Numbered from the stretch's first letter, positions 35,139 to 44,507 are shown. The stretch is 64,000 nt of DNA from Mucilaginibacter achroorhodeus (GCF_007846095.1 NZ_VOEI01000004.1:62001-126000); one strand, 5' to 3'. Notes: a model not told the origin generated them from the letters alone. Program-made: numbers and translations.

Positions 35139-36281
35139 TCATTTACTACTCACACCACGTAATGTGGTATTCACCTGTTTCAGCAGATATTCTTTCTTAT
35201 CATCTGCGTATTCCCAAAACATCACACCGGCCAGGCCATTCTTCTTTACATATTCGCATTTTTTTTGAACAGACCACTCGTTATCATAACTAATGAATTG
35301 TTTTGTTGCCCTATTATAAAGATAGGGTGCCATAGCGTCGGTGTCCCGATATTCTTTGAAAGCGTTATTAATAAGCAGGCTGTCTTTTATAAACGTGTAT
35401 CCGCCTCCGCGCATGTGTTCAACTGTCTTTACACCTAAGCCCCAGTTTGTACTGTCTGCTACGCTCGATGATCGCCCGTAAAAAGCCATGCCCATTACCA
35501 ATTTGTTACGCGGTACACCCGCAGCCACATATTCTTTTATCGCTTTGTCCGCGTTATCTCGTGTAGCATATTTTTTTGAAGCGAACAGGTTAGTATGGTG
35601 TACAGCTATGCCCAGGCTATCCTGGAAATAGTCATAGGTCATCATGTTAACATAATCAAGATAATTAGCCACCTTGTTCATTTCGGTATGTTGCAAAAAA
35701 CGTTTAAATCCTCCTACAGCTGCCGTTAATAAAAGCTTTTTACCTGTTTCTTTTTGTAGTACGTTTAATTCATGCCTTAATGCTTTAAACATAAGGGTAT
35801 AATTTTGCTTGTCTACCGGCCGGAACCTATTGCCTGCGCCGATGTTATCGGGATATTCCCAGTCAATGTCTATTCCATCCATCATATATTTTTTGATAAT
35901 ATTTACTGCACTCTTTGCAAAACCCCGCCTTGAAGTATCGCTCAAAGCCATGTCAGAAAAGTTGCTGCTCCAGGTCCAACCGCCTATTGATATTAAGATC
36001 TTTAGGTTCGGATTTTTCTTTTTGAGTTTTATCAGGTTTTTAAAGTTGGTAGTATCCGTACGTTCATGGGTTAGCCAGGCCCTATTCTGCTGCACATCAA
36101 CAAATGCATAATTGATGTGCGTAAGTTTAGATGCATCAACCATACTGGTGTCAAACAAGCCTTGATAGCCCCCTACATAGCCGATAATTACATATTTCTT
36201 CTTTTTGGGTGGTTTTGAAAATGCGGAAGAGGCGACAGACATAAGGATGAACGCCGTAAAAAATAGTCTGAGTTTAAGCAT
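35139..36281 (-). CDS. Glycoside hydrolase family 18 chitinase
   Basis: A 380-residue exported enzyme (signal about 1-22). The GH18 TIM barrel contains the SISIGGW-type motif ILISIGGWTWSSNF and the catalytic DGIDIDWEYP with the acid Glu142 and the assisting Asp residues 138 and 140. Later barrel motifs VNMMTYDYF and GVMFWEYADD are also present. It should cleave beta-1,4-GlcNAc linkages in chitin; there is no separate chitin-binding domain, so it may act on oligomers or peptidoglycan-type substrates. It is a single gene. Confidence 0.93.
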   Translation of the reverse strand: MLKLRLFFTAFILMSVASSAFSKPPKKKKYVIIGYVGGYQGLFDTSMVDASKLTHINYAFVDVQQNRAWLTHERTDTTNFKNLIKLKKKNPNLKILISIGGWTWSSNFSDMALSDTSRRGFAKSAVNIIKKYMMDGIDIDWEYPDNIGAGNRFRPVDKQNYTLMFKALRHELNVLQKETGKKLLLTAAVGGFKRFLQHTEMNKVANYLDYVNMMTYDYFQDSLGIAVHHTNLFASKKYATRDNADKAIKEYVAAGVPRNKLVMGMAFYGRSSSVADSTNWGLGVKTVEHMRGGGYTFIKDSLLINNAFKEYRDTDAMAPYLYNRATKQFISYDNEWSVQKKCEYVKKNGLAGVMFWEYADDKKEYLLKQVNTTLRGVSSK

Positions 36282-36546
36282 TATTAATTAATTAGGTGGG
36301 ATTTGTTTTTGGCTTTCTCAAATAAAAAAGCAAGCTGACGTTAGTTTCCATAATCTTTTACATTAAAAAGTGATACAACATTAAGCTTACAATCAGCCTG
36401 ACCAAGATGCTCATATTTTTAAAAATTTAGATTATCAAGTAAAAATAGCAAGCCTAGTGGGTAAGAAATCTTGAAATGTTACTCATCAAATTGCGCTGCT
36501 TTTTATCGCTATTTGGTGAATAATATAGCCATTTGACTAAAATAAA

Positions 36547-36581
36547 AAAAACGCTATAAATCATCGATTTATAGCGTTTTT
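36547..36581 (-). terminator. Intrinsic terminator of ssrA
   Basis: A 16-bp stem, AAAAACGCTATAAATC paired with GATTTATAGCGTTTTT over a 3-base loop, starting 23 bases past the tmRNA 3' end and ending in T residues on the minus strand. The rest of the 36282-36546 stretch contains no feature I can name. Confidence 0.85.
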
Positions 36582-36603
36582 AACTCAGTTAGACCTGATT
36601 TCG

Positions 36604-36968
36604 TGGAGCCGGAGGGATTCGAACCCTCGTCCAAACATGGTATAAGATAAGCTTTCTACATGCTTAGCTTCTGTTTAATTGTCGGGACAAGGAAGGCCAG
36701 TTGCTTGCCTATACCGTATCCGTAGGTGCTTTATCTCGTCCGCTTATCGCACCTTAAGCAGACCAGTTCTGTTTGATGATGCCCCAAATACCGATTCAAC
36801 AGAACGGAAAACCGGCGGGACAAAAGCTATTCTAATTCTAAATTAGGCAGCTAAGGCGTAGTTATTTTCGCCATTTGTAAGTTTGAGCGTTCAGATTTAA
36901 GCGCTAATTCACCCAACGCGCTGCATGCTTACCTATTTATCTCCATCCTGTCAATTCCGGTCGACCCC
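36604..36968 (-). ncRNA. ssrA: Transfer-messenger RNA
   Basis: The 5' end GGGGTCGACCGGAATTGACAG and the 3' end GGGTTCGAATCCCTCCGGCTCC with discriminator A form the tRNA-like acceptor (GGGGUCG with CGGCUCC) and T arm. The resume sequence encodes the tag GENNYALAA followed by TAA at about 36877-36848, the form usual in Bacteroidota. The RNA rescues stalled ribosomes and tags incomplete proteins for proteolysis. CCA is not encoded: the genome reads ACG at that point. Total length about 365 bases is normal. A TATATTTG -7-type box lies 53 bases upstream (37028-37021). Confidence 0.96.
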
Positions 36969-36989
36969 ATTTTTTTTGTTGCTCCCGAT

Positions 36990-37090
36990 AACTGTTTCCA
37001 GTTTGCAGTTAAATGAACTACAAATATACGGTTTTTTAGTTTGCAGCGGGCATTCTTAAATCTGTCAACTGCAAACTTGTAACTGCAAAC
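36990..37090. repeat. Palindromic repeat with 7-bp period (ACTGCAA type)
   Basis: Left arm 36990-37011 and right arm 37061-37089 are inverted copies built of heptamers such as ACTGCAA and ACTTGTA. It fills the gap between the aminotransferase stop and ssrA, with the ssrA promoter box in its centre. Confidence 0.55.
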
Positions 37091-38289
37091 TATAAAGTGC
37101 GTCCCGGATACTGCTTCAATCCCTCAGCAAGGCATTCCATTGCTTTACTCAAGTCGTTGTTGTTTAATACGTATGCCATACGTACCTCATTTGCGCCTGC
37201 GCCCGGCGAGCTGTAGAAACCTGTAGCCGGTGCCATCATCACGGTTTGGTTATCATGGCTAAAGCTTTCCAGCATCCATTGGCAAAACTTGTCGGCGTTA
37301 TCAATCGGTAATTTCGCTACCACGTAAAACGCACCGCCCGGGTTAGGGCAGTAAACGCCGTCCATCTGATTAAGGGCGTTAACCAATGTATCGCGGCGTT
37401 CTGTGTATTCTTTACTTACCGCTTCAAAATATTCATCAGGCGTATCAACCGCAGCTTCACCGGCAATCTGCTCCACCATGCCTGGTGAAAGGCGGGCCTG
37501 TGCAAATTTCAAACCTGTAGAGATGATCTCCTTATTCTTGGTGATCAAACATCCTAAACGGGCACCACATGCGCTGTAACGTTTGCTTACCGTATCCATC
37601 ACTACCACGTTATCGTCTAAACCATCAAGGTGCATTGGAGAAACAAACGTGCGGCCATCATAGCAAAACTCTCGGTAGGCTTCATCACTAAAAAGGTACA
37701 GATCATATTTAAGGCAAAGCGCTTTCAATGCTTCCAATTCCTCGCGTGAGTATAAATATCCGGTAGGATTATTAGGATTGCATATGATGATGGCTTTTGT
37801 TTTTTCGGTAATTACCTTCTCAAACTCCGCAATCGGCGGCAAAGCAAAACCATTATCTATATATGACAGAATCGGTTTTACAACGATATCTGTTTGGTTG
37901 GCAAAGCCATTGTAATTTGCATAAAAAGGCTCCGGGATGATTACTTCGTCACCCTGATCAAGGCAGGTCATCATGGCTATGGTGATAGCTTCAGATCCAC
38001 CGGTAGTTACAATAATATTATCGGGCGTAATGTTGTAGCCAAGCTTGTTGTAATACTCAACCAGTTTTTTGCGGTAGCTTAAAGTCCCTTCTGATGGGGT
38101 ATATGCCCAAACCTTAAAGTCGATATTTTTAATGGCATTAAGCATGCCCTCAGGTGTTTCAATGTCCGGCTGACCGATATTGAGGTGATATACTTTTTTA
38201 CCATCAGCCTTAGCTTTATCTGCAAACGGGGTTAGTTTACGTATTGGGGAAGCGGGCATATGCAGCCCTTTTTGAGAAATTTTTGGCAT
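37090..38289 (-). CDS. PLP-dependent class I aminotransferase (aspartate aminotransferase-like)
   Basis: A 399-residue fold-type I enzyme. Recognisable parts are YHLNIGQPDIETPEG (N-terminal arm), TTGGSEAITIAMMTC (phosphate binding), ICNPNNPTGYLYSREEL and FSDEAYREFCYDG (cofactor Asp and Tyr), the Schiff-base lysine in SKRYSACGARLGCLI and the substrate-binding Arg in NEVRMAYVL. It transfers an amino group between amino and 2-oxo acids; aspartate or an aromatic acid is likely but not certain. It is a single gene downstream of a repeat-bearing gap. Confidence 0.91.
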   Translation of the reverse strand: MPKISQKGLHMPASPIRKLTPFADKAKADGKKVYHLNIGQPDIETPEGMLNAIKNIDFKVWAYTPSEGTLSYRKKLVEYYNKLGYNITPDNIIVTTGGSEAITIAMMTCLDQGDEVIIPEPFYANYNGFANQTDIVVKPILSYIDNGFALPPIAEFEKVITEKTKAIIICNPNNPTGYLYSREELEALKALCLKYDLYLFSDEAYREFCYDGRTFVSPMHLDGLDDNVVVMDTVSKRYSACGARLGCLITKNKEIISTGLKFAQARLSPGMVEQIAGEAAVDTPDEYFEAVSKEYTERRDTLVNALNQMDGVYCPNPGGAFYVVAKLPIDNADKFCQWMLESFSHDNQTVMMAPATGFYSSPGAGANEVRMAYVLNNNDLSKAMECLAEGLKQYPGRTL

Positions 38290-38420
38290 GCGCCAAAATT
38301 AGTAAAAAAAATGAGCCACATCTAAAGGGAAAACTATTGGAGATACGCAGACCAGGTTAATTATTCCTAAGCTTTTATGGCTATGCCGAACTGTACACTG
38401 ATGACAACTATTGTTAAGCC

Positions 38421-38516
38421 TTACCTAAATCCTCTCCAATGCAAAGGGTTTTAAATTGAGAGTTGTTTGAAAGGTATTATTTGGTTCTCTCCATCGAAAG
38501 TGATTGGGGAGAGGCC
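38421..38516. repeat. Palindromic repeat, CCTAAATCC family
   Basis: A left piece (TTACCTAAATCCTCTCC at 38421) and a right piece (GGTTCTCTCC to GGGGAGAGGCC, 38483-38516). The left piece is a near copy of that at 52141 between aroA and the DAHP synthase gene. Confidence 0.5.
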
Positions 38517-38543
38517 AAAAAAAGGCACCGCTAATGGTGCCTT
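38517..38543 (-). terminator. Intrinsic terminator of the DUF1573 gene
   Basis: AAGGCACC pairs with GGTGCCTT over a 6-base loop and runs into seven T residues on the minus strand, 28 bases after the DUF1573 stop. Confidence 0.85.
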
Positions 38544-38570
38544 AACTAAATTTATTTTTAAGCTTTTAAC

Positions 38571-38963
38571 TTATTTACTTGCAGGCGCGCTGCCGGCAAC
38601 CACTTCACCAACAATATTTAAGTATTTAGTTGGTGTTTTAGCGTTTGATGTAACTACAATTGTTTTGTTAAAGGCAGATACAACAGCAGCGTTGTAAGTG
38701 ATCTTGATAGTACCTTTACCGTTTTGTGGTACAGGTGTTTTGGTGTAATCGGCAATTGTACAGCCACAAGTAGGCTTTACTTCGGTTAAGATCAACGGGG
38801 TGGTGCCAACGTTGGTAAATTCAAACACAGTGGTTACCGGTTTGCCTTGCGGAATTTTACCAAAATCATGCTTTTCTTCGTTAAATTTGAATTCGGCGGT
38901 TTGGGCTGATGCAGTGTAGGCGAAACCTAAAACCACTGCGCATATCAGAATAAATTTTTTCAT
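38571..38963 (-). CDS. DUF1573 exported protein
   Basis: A 130-residue exported protein with signal (about 1-20) and one DUF1573 domain: FNEEKHDFGKIPQGKPVTTVFEFTNVG, then TPLILTEVKPTCGCT. The domain is an immunoglobulin-like fold common in Bacteroidota envelopes; the CGC pair is conserved in the family. Function is unknown. It is a single gene with its own terminator. Confidence 0.9.
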   Translation of the reverse strand: MKKFILICAVVLGFAYTASAQTAEFKFNEEKHDFGKIPQGKPVTTVFEFTNVGTTPLILTEVKPTCGCTIADYTKTPVPQNGKGTIKITYNAAVVSAFNKTIVVTSNAKTPTKYLNIVGEVVAGSAPASK

Positions 38964-39100
38964 CTTTTTTGTGTTTGACTTTACAAATATAAAAGGTTTA
39001 ATATAATGTCAAAACTTAAGTGAAATCTAACCGTTTTGCATTAACCAGTTACCGAAACAAAATAGAATTTCCTACTTTTACCGCCTAATCAGAATATAAT

Positions 39101-41533
39101 ATGCCAGAAACTGCATTAAACACAGCTACCGGAATCAATTCTGCCGAACTTAGTTTTGACGATTTTAAAAAGATCGTCATTGATGATTATCGTATAGGCT
39201 ACGAAAGCAGGCAGGCAAGCTTGTTAGGCAGGAGAGAAGTGCTTACCGGAAAGGCAAAATTCGGCATTTTTGGTGATGGTAAAGAGGTTGCGCAACTGGC
39301 AATGGCCAAAGCCTTTAAGAAGGGCGACTGGCGTGCCGGCTACTATCGCGACCAAACATTTATGTTTGCTACCGGGATGAGTACCCTTAAAGAGTTTTTT
39401 GCTCAGCTTTATGCGCATCCTGATATTGAGAAAGACCCTGCATCAGGCGGCAGGCAAATGAATTGCCACTACGCAACACGGTATGTTGATGCCGATGGCA
39501 ACTGGACAAACCAGGCTGAAACCATGAACTGCTCTGCCGATATCTCTACCACAGGCGGGCATATGCCGCGTTTGTTGGGATTGGCTTATGCGTCAAAATT
39601 GTATCGTCAGAATAAAGAGCTCGAGTACCTGAAACAGTTTTCGGTAAACGGGAATGAGGTTGCTTTTGGTACTATCGGTAATGGTTCAACATCAGAGGGG
39701 CTGTTTTTCGAAACCTTTAATGCCGCAGGCGTTTTGCAGGTGCCGATGGCCATTTCCATTTGGGATGATGCTTACGCTATTTCTGTTCCGGCAAGGCTGC
39801 AAACTACCAAAGAAGATATATCTGAAGTATTAAGAGGTTTCCAGCGCGATAGCAAAGGAAACGGCTACGAGATATTTAAAGTAAAGGGATGGGATTACGT
39901 TGCCCTTTGCGAAACCTACGAGCGTGCCATCAAACTTTGCCGCGAAGAGCATGTACCCGTACTGATTCACGTAATAGAGATGACACAGCCGCAAGGCCAC
40001 TCTACGTCCGGATCGCACGAGCGCTACAAGACCAAAGAGAGGCTGGCCTGGGAAGAGGAGCACGATTGCCTGGTGCAGATGCGCAAATGGATGATCCAAT
40101 CGGCCATTATCACTGATGAGGAAATTGATGCTTTGGAAGCTGAAGCCAAAAAGCATGTGCGCAACTCGCAAAAAGAAGCCTGGAATGAGCTTGAGACCGA
40201 GATAAAGGAAGAGATGCACCAGGTATTGCAAATGCTTGATGCTATTGCACAGCCATCACAACATCGCGACGAACTGCAAAAGTTGATGTCGGGCTTGCAA
40301 ACATGTGTTGATCCGGGCAGGAAAGATACGGTTGGCACCGTTCGTAAAGCTTTACGTTTAACTATCAATGAGCCATCGGATGCAAGAAATTCGCTTGTTA
40401 GCTGGCTGGCCGCAGAAAATGATAAGAACAAAGAGCGTTATAACTCTAAACTGTTCTCTGATACGCCTAAATCGCCTTTGTATGTGCCTGTTATTGCACC
40501 GCAGTATGCAGATGATGCCAAAGTGATGGATGGCCGCGAAGTGCTTAATGCTTGCTTTGATGCAAACTTTGAGCGCGATAAAAGCATTGTTGCCTTTGGC
40601 GAAGATGTTGGTGCCATTGGGGACGTGAACCAGGGTTTTGCCGGCCTGCAAGGTAAATATGGCGACCTGCGTATCACAGATACCGGTATTCGCGAAGCTA
40701 CCATTATAGGGCAGGGAATGGGCCTGGCCATGCGTGGTTTAAGGCCTATTGCAGAGATACAATATCTGGATTACCTGTTGTATTCAATAACCGTTTTAAG
40801 TGATGATCTTGCCAGTTTGAGCTATCGCACCCGTGGGGGCCAGCGCGCACCTGTTATTGTGCGGACACGCGGCCACAGGTTAGAGGGCATCTGGCATTCG
40901 GGCTCACCGCTTGGGCTTATTTTGGGGGCTGTACGAGGATTGCATATCTGCGTTCCGCGTAACATGACCCAAGCTGCAGGTATGTATAATACGCTATTGC
41001 GTGGCGATGAGCCGGCATTGGTTATAGAGTGCCTTAACGGTTACCGATTGAAGGAAAAGCTGCCTGCTAACGTGGGTGAATTTACCGTGCCGCTTGGCAA
41101 AGCTGAGATTTTGAAAGAAGGTAAGGATATAACTGTTGTAAGTTATGGTTCTGCGCTGCGTGTGGTGATGGAAGCCATTCCTGATTTGGAAAAATTAGGT
41201 ATCAACATCGAAGTGATAGATCCGCAAACGCTGTATCCTTTCGATACTGATAATATCTGCGGCGCGTCGCTTCAAAAAACCAATAAATTATTAATTGTAG
41301 ATGAGGATCTGCCGGGCGGCGGCTCTGCTTACATCCTGCAAAAAATTATAGAGGCGCAAAACGGTTATTATCTGCTTGATGCACAACCACAAACATTATC
41401 GGCTGCCGAACACAGGCCTCCGTATGGGTCAGATGGTGATTACTTCAGTAAGCCATCTGTTGATGACGTGATAGAAAAGGTTTACAGGATAATGCACGAA
41501 GCAAATCCCGGGAAGTATCCGGCGTTATTTTAA
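39101..41533 (+). CDS. 2-oxoacid dehydrogenase E1, alpha and beta fused
   Basis: An 810-residue thiamine-diphosphate enzyme that decarboxylates a 2-oxo acid and passes the acyl group to E2. Residues about 20-390 are the E1 alpha part (GDWRAGYYRDQTFMFATG, TIGNGSTSEGLFFETFNAA, WDDAYAISVP). Residues about 470-800 are the E1 beta part (FGEDVGAIGDVNQGFAGLQ, AEIQYLDYLL, RTRGHRLEGIWHSGSP, IEVIDPQTLYPFD). Fused E1 of this kind is usual in Bacteroidota and is taken as branched-chain 2-oxoacid dehydrogenase; pyruvate is an alternative. No E2 or E3 gene is next to it. Confidence 0.92.
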   Translation: MPETALNTATGINSAELSFDDFKKIVIDDYRIGYESRQASLLGRREVLTGKAKFGIFGDGKEVAQLAMAKAFKKGDWRAGYYRDQTFMFATGMSTLKEFFAQLYAHPDIEKDPASGGRQMNCHYATRYVDADGNWTNQAETMNCSADISTTGGHMPRLLGLAYASKLYRQNKELEYLKQFSVNGNEVAFGTIGNGSTSEGLFFETFNAAGVLQVPMAISIWDDAYAISVPARLQTTKEDISEVLRGFQRDSKGNGYEIFKVKGWDYVALCETYERAIKLCREEHVPVLIHVIEMTQPQGHSTSGSHERYKTKERLAWEEEHDCLVQMRKWMIQSAIITDEEIDALEAEAKKHVRNSQKEAWNELETEIKEEMHQVLQMLDAIAQPSQHRDELQKLMSGLQTCVDPGRKDTVGTVRKALRLTINEPSDARNSLVSWLAAENDKNKERYNSKLFSDTPKSPLYVPVIAPQYADDAKVMDGREVLNACFDANFERDKSIVAFGEDVGAIGDVNQGFAGLQGKYGDLRITDTGIREATIIGQGMGLAMRGLRPIAEIQYLDYLLYSITVLSDDLASLSYRTRGGQRAPVIVRTRGHRLEGIWHSGSPLGLILGAVRGLHICVPRNMTQAAGMYNTLLRGDEPALVIECLNGYRLKEKLPANVGEFTVPLGKAEILKEGKDITVVSYGSALRVVMEAIPDLEKLGINIEVIDPQTLYPFDTDNICGASLQKTNKLLIVDEDLPGGGSAYILQKIIEAQNGYYLLDAQPQTLSAAEHRPPYGSDGDYFSKPSVDDVIEKVYRIMHEANPGKYPALF

Positions 41534-41539
41534 ATAAAC

Positions 41540-41566
41540 GAAGCTCAACTAAGGTTGGGCTTTTTT
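41540..41566 (+). terminator. Intrinsic terminator after the E1 gene
   Basis: AAGCTCAAC and GTTGGGCTT form a stem over a 4-base loop, followed by six T residues. It lies in the 47-base gap before the monooxygenase-domain gene, so the latter probably has its own promoter or depends on read-through. Confidence 0.7.
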
Positions 41567-41580
41567 AATGGAAAAAATAA

Positions 41581-41961
41581 ATGATGAACAGAATATTTTA
41601 CCTTTCGGCTATATGCCTGTTGATGCTATCGATCACCGTATCAGCTCAAACTAAAAAACAAATGGTACGCCTCGCCAAAATCACTGTTGACCCAGCACAA
41701 CTCGATGCTTACAACACGGCATTGAAAAAGCAAATGGCCACCGCAGTAGCAAAAGAGCCGGGTGTGCTAACCTATTATGCTGTTGCCGATCAGAAAGATC
41801 CGTCGCACATAACTATCCTCGAAATTTATGCTGATGTTGACGCTTACAAAAAGCACACTGAAACGGCTCATTTTAAAGAATATAAAGCTACCGTTCAAAA
41901 TATGGTTAAGTCATTAGAATTGGTAGATGTTGATCTAATAGGCGCTGCTAAAAAGCCATAA
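41581..41961 (+). CDS. Exported antibiotic-biosynthesis-monooxygenase (ABM) domain protein
   Basis: A 126-residue protein with a signal peptide (about 1-21) and one ABM ferredoxin-like domain (about 27-118: RLAKITVDPAQLDAYNTALK, then EPGVLTYYAVADQKDPSHITILEIYADVDAYKKH). Members dimerise and include quinol and haem-degrading monooxygenases, but most are uncharacterised. Export is unusual for the family, though common in Bacteroidota copies. No cofactor residue can be assigned. Confidence 0.86.
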   Translation: MMNRIFYLSAICLLMLSITVSAQTKKQMVRLAKITVDPAQLDAYNTALKKQMATAVAKEPGVLTYYAVADQKDPSHITILEIYADVDAYKKHTETAHFKEYKATVQNMVKSLELVDVDLIGAAKKP

Positions 41962-42003
41962 TATCAAATAGTGTTCAAAACTATCGTGCTATCAATGTAA
42001 AAG

Positions 42004-42034
42004 AAAAGGCCGCTCCTGTTAGAGAGCGGCCTTT
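42004..42034. terminator. Bidirectional intrinsic terminator
   Basis: An 11-bp stem AAAGGCCGCTC/GAGCGGCCTTT with an 8-base loop lies between the ABM gene (plus) and the OmpA gene (minus). T residues follow on both strands. Confidence 0.85.
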
Positions 42035-42056
42035 GTTATGATCGTATTATTATCTA

Positions 42057-43412
42057 TTAATACAATGTAAACTCTACACGACGGTTTTGCTGACGACCTG
42101 CTGCAGTTTTGTTACTTGCAATAGGCTGAGTCTGACCGTAACCTGTAGCCTCGATACGAGATGGGTTAGCACCTTTCTCAACAAGGTATGTTTTAACAGC
42201 TTCTGCACGGTCTTTAGATAAACGCATGTTTAAGTCTTTAGAACCAGTGTTATCAGTGTGACCTGCTAATTTCAAGCTGAAGTTTTTGTCAACCAATAAG
42301 CGGGCAACCCTGTCTAAGCTTGGGAATGATTTATCGCGGATGGTAGCTTTACCTAAGTCAAACTCAAGGTTTGCAATTGCATCTCTAACCACACGGCGAT
42401 CTTCTTCTGTTACAACTACTACCGGTTTAGCTAACGGACAACCTGAACCATCTACCTTAGTACCTGATGGGGTGTTCGGACATTTGTCGTTAAGGTCAAT
42501 TACACCGTCACCATCGCTATCAACTGTGAGTTTTGCAACGTTTGCGTTGGTTTCTTCAAGTCCGCGTTGTAATTCAGCATTTTTAGCTTTCTCAGCGTCA
42601 ACTTGTGCTTGCAATTGTTGTGCTTTCCATAAGTACTCGGTACGCATTGAGTTTACCGGGTTGTAAGCAGACAATTGAGGTTTTTTGCTGCTACCTAAAG
42701 CAAACTCTAAACCGATGTGTGCATAAGAGAACCTGTCATTGGTTGTACCTGCGTTTACACCGTCAAAGTTATCAGCCTGTACAAAGTTAACCTGGTAACC
42801 CAAATCAATGTTAACACCTGATGCCACATTAAATTTGAAACCAAGGCCTACCGGTACAAACCATTCTTTGTTGGTACCATTGGTAGATACTGTTGCAGCA
42901 CCTGGTGTGTTGTTAGTAACTGTGGTTTTGTAACCCATATAACCGGCACCGGCGCTTAAATAAGGTTGTATAGCACCTTTGCGGTTAAACCAGTTAATGT
43001 TTGCTAAAGTAAAGTTTGCCTTTAATGCTGCGCTCCAATCTAATTTTGTGTTAAAGCTGCTACCTTCAGAAATAAGGCCTGCCGCTTGTGAATTTGTACC
43101 GCTAACCTGGCCTCTTAAGAAATCAGCCTGTAAGCCAAACGCAGGTAAAAATTGTTTAGCGATGTAACCACCGTAACCGATCTCTGATTGCGGTGTTCTG
43201 AAATCCTGACGACCATTTGTACCGAAGATAGTGTACGGAGTTAATAAACCACCATGCACACCTATTGTCCAGGTACGGAACGAACCGCCGCCTGAAAATG
43301 GCTGTACGTAATTTTTAGTGTCTAAATTAGCGTCGGGGGTTTGTGCGAATAATTTACCACCAATTATTAGGCATGATGCTAATAACGATGCTTTTTTTAA
43401 ATGTAATTTCAT
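42057..43412 (-). CDS. OmpA family outer-membrane protein with calcium-binding repeat
   Basis: A 451-residue protein. Order: signal peptide (about 1-23), an eight-stranded-type beta barrel (about 40-245), a coiled-coil segment rich in Lys/Glu/Gln (about 258-292), a thrombospondin type 3 Ca2+ motif (DSDGDGVIDLNDKCPNTPSG), and a C-terminal OmpA domain (about 340-451) with LAGHTDNTGSKDLNMRLSKDRAEAVK and QNRRVEFTLY. It ties the outer membrane to peptidoglycan. This layout is common in Bacteroidota. It is a single gene. Confidence 0.93.
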   Translation of the reverse strand: MKLHLKKASLLASCLIIGGKLFAQTPDANLDTKNYVQPFSGGGSFRTWTIGVHGGLLTPYTIFGTNGRQDFRTPQSEIGYGGYIAKQFLPAFGLQADFLRGQVSGTNSQAAGLISEGSSFNTKLDWSAALKANFTLANINWFNRKGAIQPYLSAGAGYMGYKTTVTNNTPGAATVSTNGTNKEWFVPVGLGFKFNVASGVNIDLGYQVNFVQADNFDGVNAGTTNDRFSYAHIGLEFALGSSKKPQLSAYNPVNSMRTEYLWKAQQLQAQVDAEKAKNAELQRGLEETNANVAKLTVDSDGDGVIDLNDKCPNTPSGTKVDGSGCPLAKPVVVVTEEDRRVVRDAIANLEFDLGKATIRDKSFPSLDRVARLLVDKNFSLKLAGHTDNTGSKDLNMRLSKDRAEAVKTYLVEKGANPSRIEATGYGQTQPIASNKTAAGRQQNRRVEFTLY

Positions 43413-43752
43413 ATTGATTGTTTTTAATAAAACTATCGTAGCTACGTTATATAGTACGGGTTACAGGGCATAGTCAACAAAGGTGCCATAGAGCCTTTTG
43501 TTGTAAAAGAAGCCCGGAAATGACCATAGGTAGTGCTTAAAAGTGCCTCTAACTATCTTTTAATAAGCATTTAAACAAATATGGGTTTTAAGATGCCAAA
43601 CAGTAGTTGGTATGCCGATGACGCGAGTTAAACGGTTTAAAAGTGACTAAAAAAATATACAAAAACCTAAAAACAGGCTACTAAATGCGATGTTGAATTA
43701 CTTACTGCAAGCCAAAAAATCGTAATTTCGCCCACTTTAAAACATCATAATA
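43413..43752. other. Intergenic region between ompA-like and nitroreductase genes
   Basis: 340 bases containing the divergent promoters. I find no ORF, RNA gene or clear repeat. A TAATTTCG box at about 43722 is a near match to the -7 consensus on the nitroreductase side. Confidence 0.4.
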
Positions 43753-44331
43753 ATGGATAATAATTTTTCAGTAATAGCAAATAACATCAAGGCCCGCCGT
43801 ACCATTAAGCCATCTACCATGAATGGCCATAAAATACCAAACGGCCACATCGCATCAATAATAGAACTGGCAGACTGGGCGCCTAACCACGGTAATACTG
43901 AGCCTTGGCGTTTTATTATTTTTGAGGAACCGGCACATTACAGTAAGCAGCATGCCGAGCTTTACAAGGCAGCAAATCCTGGCGAAAGCTTTAACGAAAC
44001 TGTTTACAATAACTTAAGCAATCAGGCAAATGCAGCATCACACGTTATTATAGCTTATCAAAAACGCGGCGACCTGCCTAAAATCCCTGTTTTTGAAGAG
44101 ATAATTGCTACATCGTGCGCTGTGCAGAACCTGCTTTTAGGTGCTACCGCGTTAAACATAGGTGCATTTTGGAGCACCGGTGGTATGGTACTTAAACCGG
44201 CCTTTGCAGAACATTTTGGCTTAGGTGCAGAAGATTCTGTATTAGGTGTACTGTTCTTAGGCTATACGGATCAGCAACCGGAAGGTAAACGCAAGGTGCC
44301 TTTGGAGGAAAAGATCACTTGGAATAAATAA
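43753..44331 (+). CDS. Nitroreductase family flavoprotein
   Basis: A 192-residue FMN enzyme of the nitroreductase superfamily. Typical parts are the N-terminal Arg-rich FMN contact (IKARRTIKPSTMNG), LADWAPNHGNTEPWRFIIF, the helix SCAVQNLLLGATALNIGAFWSTGG and the C-terminal GVLFLGYTDQQPEGKRK. It reduces nitro compounds, quinones or similar with NAD(P)H; the natural substrate is not known. It is a single gene. Confidence 0.9.
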   Translation: MDNNFSVIANNIKARRTIKPSTMNGHKIPNGHIASIIELADWAPNHGNTEPWRFIIFEEPAHYSKQHAELYKAANPGESFNETVYNNLSNQANAASHVIIAYQKRGDLPKIPVFEEIIATSCAVQNLLLGATALNIGAFWSTGGMVLKPAFAEHFGLGAEDSVLGVLFLGYTDQQPEGKRKVPLEEKITWNK

Positions 44332-44366
44332 ATTCCAGACCTCTTTTCCGATAATCTTTAAAGCAA

Positions 44367-44410
44367 TAAATTGTCATTAAAGTAGTAAATTAGACTTTAG
44401 TGACAATTTA
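44367..44410. promoter_or_regulatory. 17-bp inverted repeat upstream of an L,D-transpeptidase gene
   Basis: TAAATTGTCATTAAAGT and ACTTTAGTGACAATTTA are inverted copies with one mismatch, separated by 10 bases. The repeat ends where the -33 element of the downstream TATATTTG promoter (44426-44433) should lie, so it could be an operator. It has no T tail and is a poor terminator. Confidence 0.5.
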
Positions 44411-44425
44411 TTTCTGTTTTAAGCG

Positions 44426-44433
44426 TATATTTG
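44426..44433 (+). promoter_or_regulatory. -7 promoter box of the L,D-transpeptidase gene
   Basis: TATATTTG matches the Bacteroidota -7 consensus exactly, 74 bases before the ATG at 44508. Confidence 0.45.
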
Positions 44434-44507
44434 AAATACTTGTAACAATTGCAGCAACCTAATCTGCGTTACCCGAACATAAACTTATTGATTAAACCGG
44501 ATAAAGT

